Positions 5,826-6,092 of a DNA stretch of 6,092 bases are shown here, piece after piece. The stretch is from the NCBI GenBank assembly GCA_003488005.1, contig DNND01000062.1, positions 1,134 to 7,225 of the forward strand, read 5' to 3'. The notes under the pieces are model-generated. The model saw only the letters and a list, made by a program, of their open reading frames with translations. It had not been told where the DNA came from and did no database searches. Position 1 is the first letter of the stretch; each line of letters starts with the position of its first letter. The translations under genes and the position numbers were made by a program. The stretch comes from Blastocatellia bacterium (GTDB lineage: Bacteria > Acidobacteriota > Blastocatellia > Pyrinomonadales > Pyrinomonadaceae).

Positions 5826-6092
5826 AACGATCATAGCGGGTGTAATGATCGTCGCCCTGATCATCTATGCGTTACTGGGTGGTGCAGACTACGGCGGCGG
5901 AGTTTGGGATCTGTTTGCTTTTGGCAAGCGCGCACCGGCACAGCGGGCGCTCATTGCAGACGCGATTGGCCCAGTCTGGGAAGCGAATCACGTGTGGCTG
6001 ATCCTGGTGATTGTCGTTCTTTTCACAGCTTTCCCACCTGCGTTTGCTGCTATTTCAACTGCACTCCATATTCCACTCACGCTGTTGCTGAT
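5815..6092 (+). CDS. cydB: Cytochrome bd-type quinol oxidase subunit II (N-terminal part, cut by window)
   Basis: The first 92 codons of the partner subunit, which pairs with CydA in the membrane and supports haem binding and assembly. Translation from TTG at 5815 gives a protein starting MPLETIIAGVMIVALIIYAL, then GGADYGGGVWDLFAFG (22-37), the signature after the first membrane helix, and the conserved GPVWEANHVWLI (52-63), where Glu56 stands at the place of Asp58 in E. coli CydB. Two to three hydrophobic segments are visible. The TTG start is chosen because a perfect AGGAGG lies six bases upstream and the family normally begins just before PLETI. The next in-frame start is ATG at 5845 (residue 11), which would remove half of the first helix. 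The gene overlaps the cydA stop by 11 bases, so the pair is a coupled operon. The C-terminal part lies outside the window. Confidence 0.95.
   Translation, partial: MPLETIIAGVMIVALIIYALLGGADYGGGVWDLFAFGKRAPAQRALIADAIGPVWEANHVWLILVIVVLFTAFPPAFAAISTALHIPLTLLL

Overview
The window looks like a chromosomal segment of an Acidobacteriota (Terriglobia/Koribacter-like) bacterium. The main reason is the leftmost gene, which fuses an OmpR/CadC-type winged-helix DNA-binding domain, a eukaryotic-like Ser/Thr kinase, one transmembrane helix and a TolB-like/TPR C-terminal region. This architecture is strongly expanded in that phylum. The GC-rich hairpin repeats and the sequence style of the cytochrome bd genes fit the same assignment. 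The taxonomic call is an inference from protein style, since there is no rRNA in the window.

Layout: (1) 2230 to 1, minus strand: the kinase gene, open across the whole stretch and cut by the window edge (743 codons visible). (2) 2231-2661: a 431-bp divergent intergenic region. Most of it is a 240-bp palindromic, MITE-like element (2299-2538) bounded by a perfect 14-bp direct repeat, with nested GC-rich inverted repeats inside. (3) 2662-3753, plus strand: a sigma-54-dependent activator with AAA+ and Fis-type HTH domains but no recognisable sensor domain. (4) 3785-4330: a small DsbA-like thioredoxin-fold protein with a CPGC active site and no signal peptide. (5) 4331-4475: a 145-bp gap with a possible weak promoter. 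(6) 4476-5825: cydA, cytochrome bd quinol oxidase subunit I, with a short Q-loop. (7) 5815 to the right edge: the start of cydB, overlapping cydA by 11 bases and preceded by a full AGGAGG ribosome binding site.

The plus-strand genes read as a small redox/respiration cluster: a sigma-54 activator, a cytoplasmic thiol oxidoreductase and a high-affinity terminal oxidase. Spacing suggests the activator and the DsbA-like gene are co-transcribed; cydAB may be read through or have its own promoter. The kinase is transcribed divergently, and the repeat element sits between the two promoter regions. No wholly new system is visible. The best leads are the mobile-looking palindromic element with 14-bp flanking repeats, the sensorless sigma-54 activator next to cydAB, and the signal-less DsbA-like protein between them.
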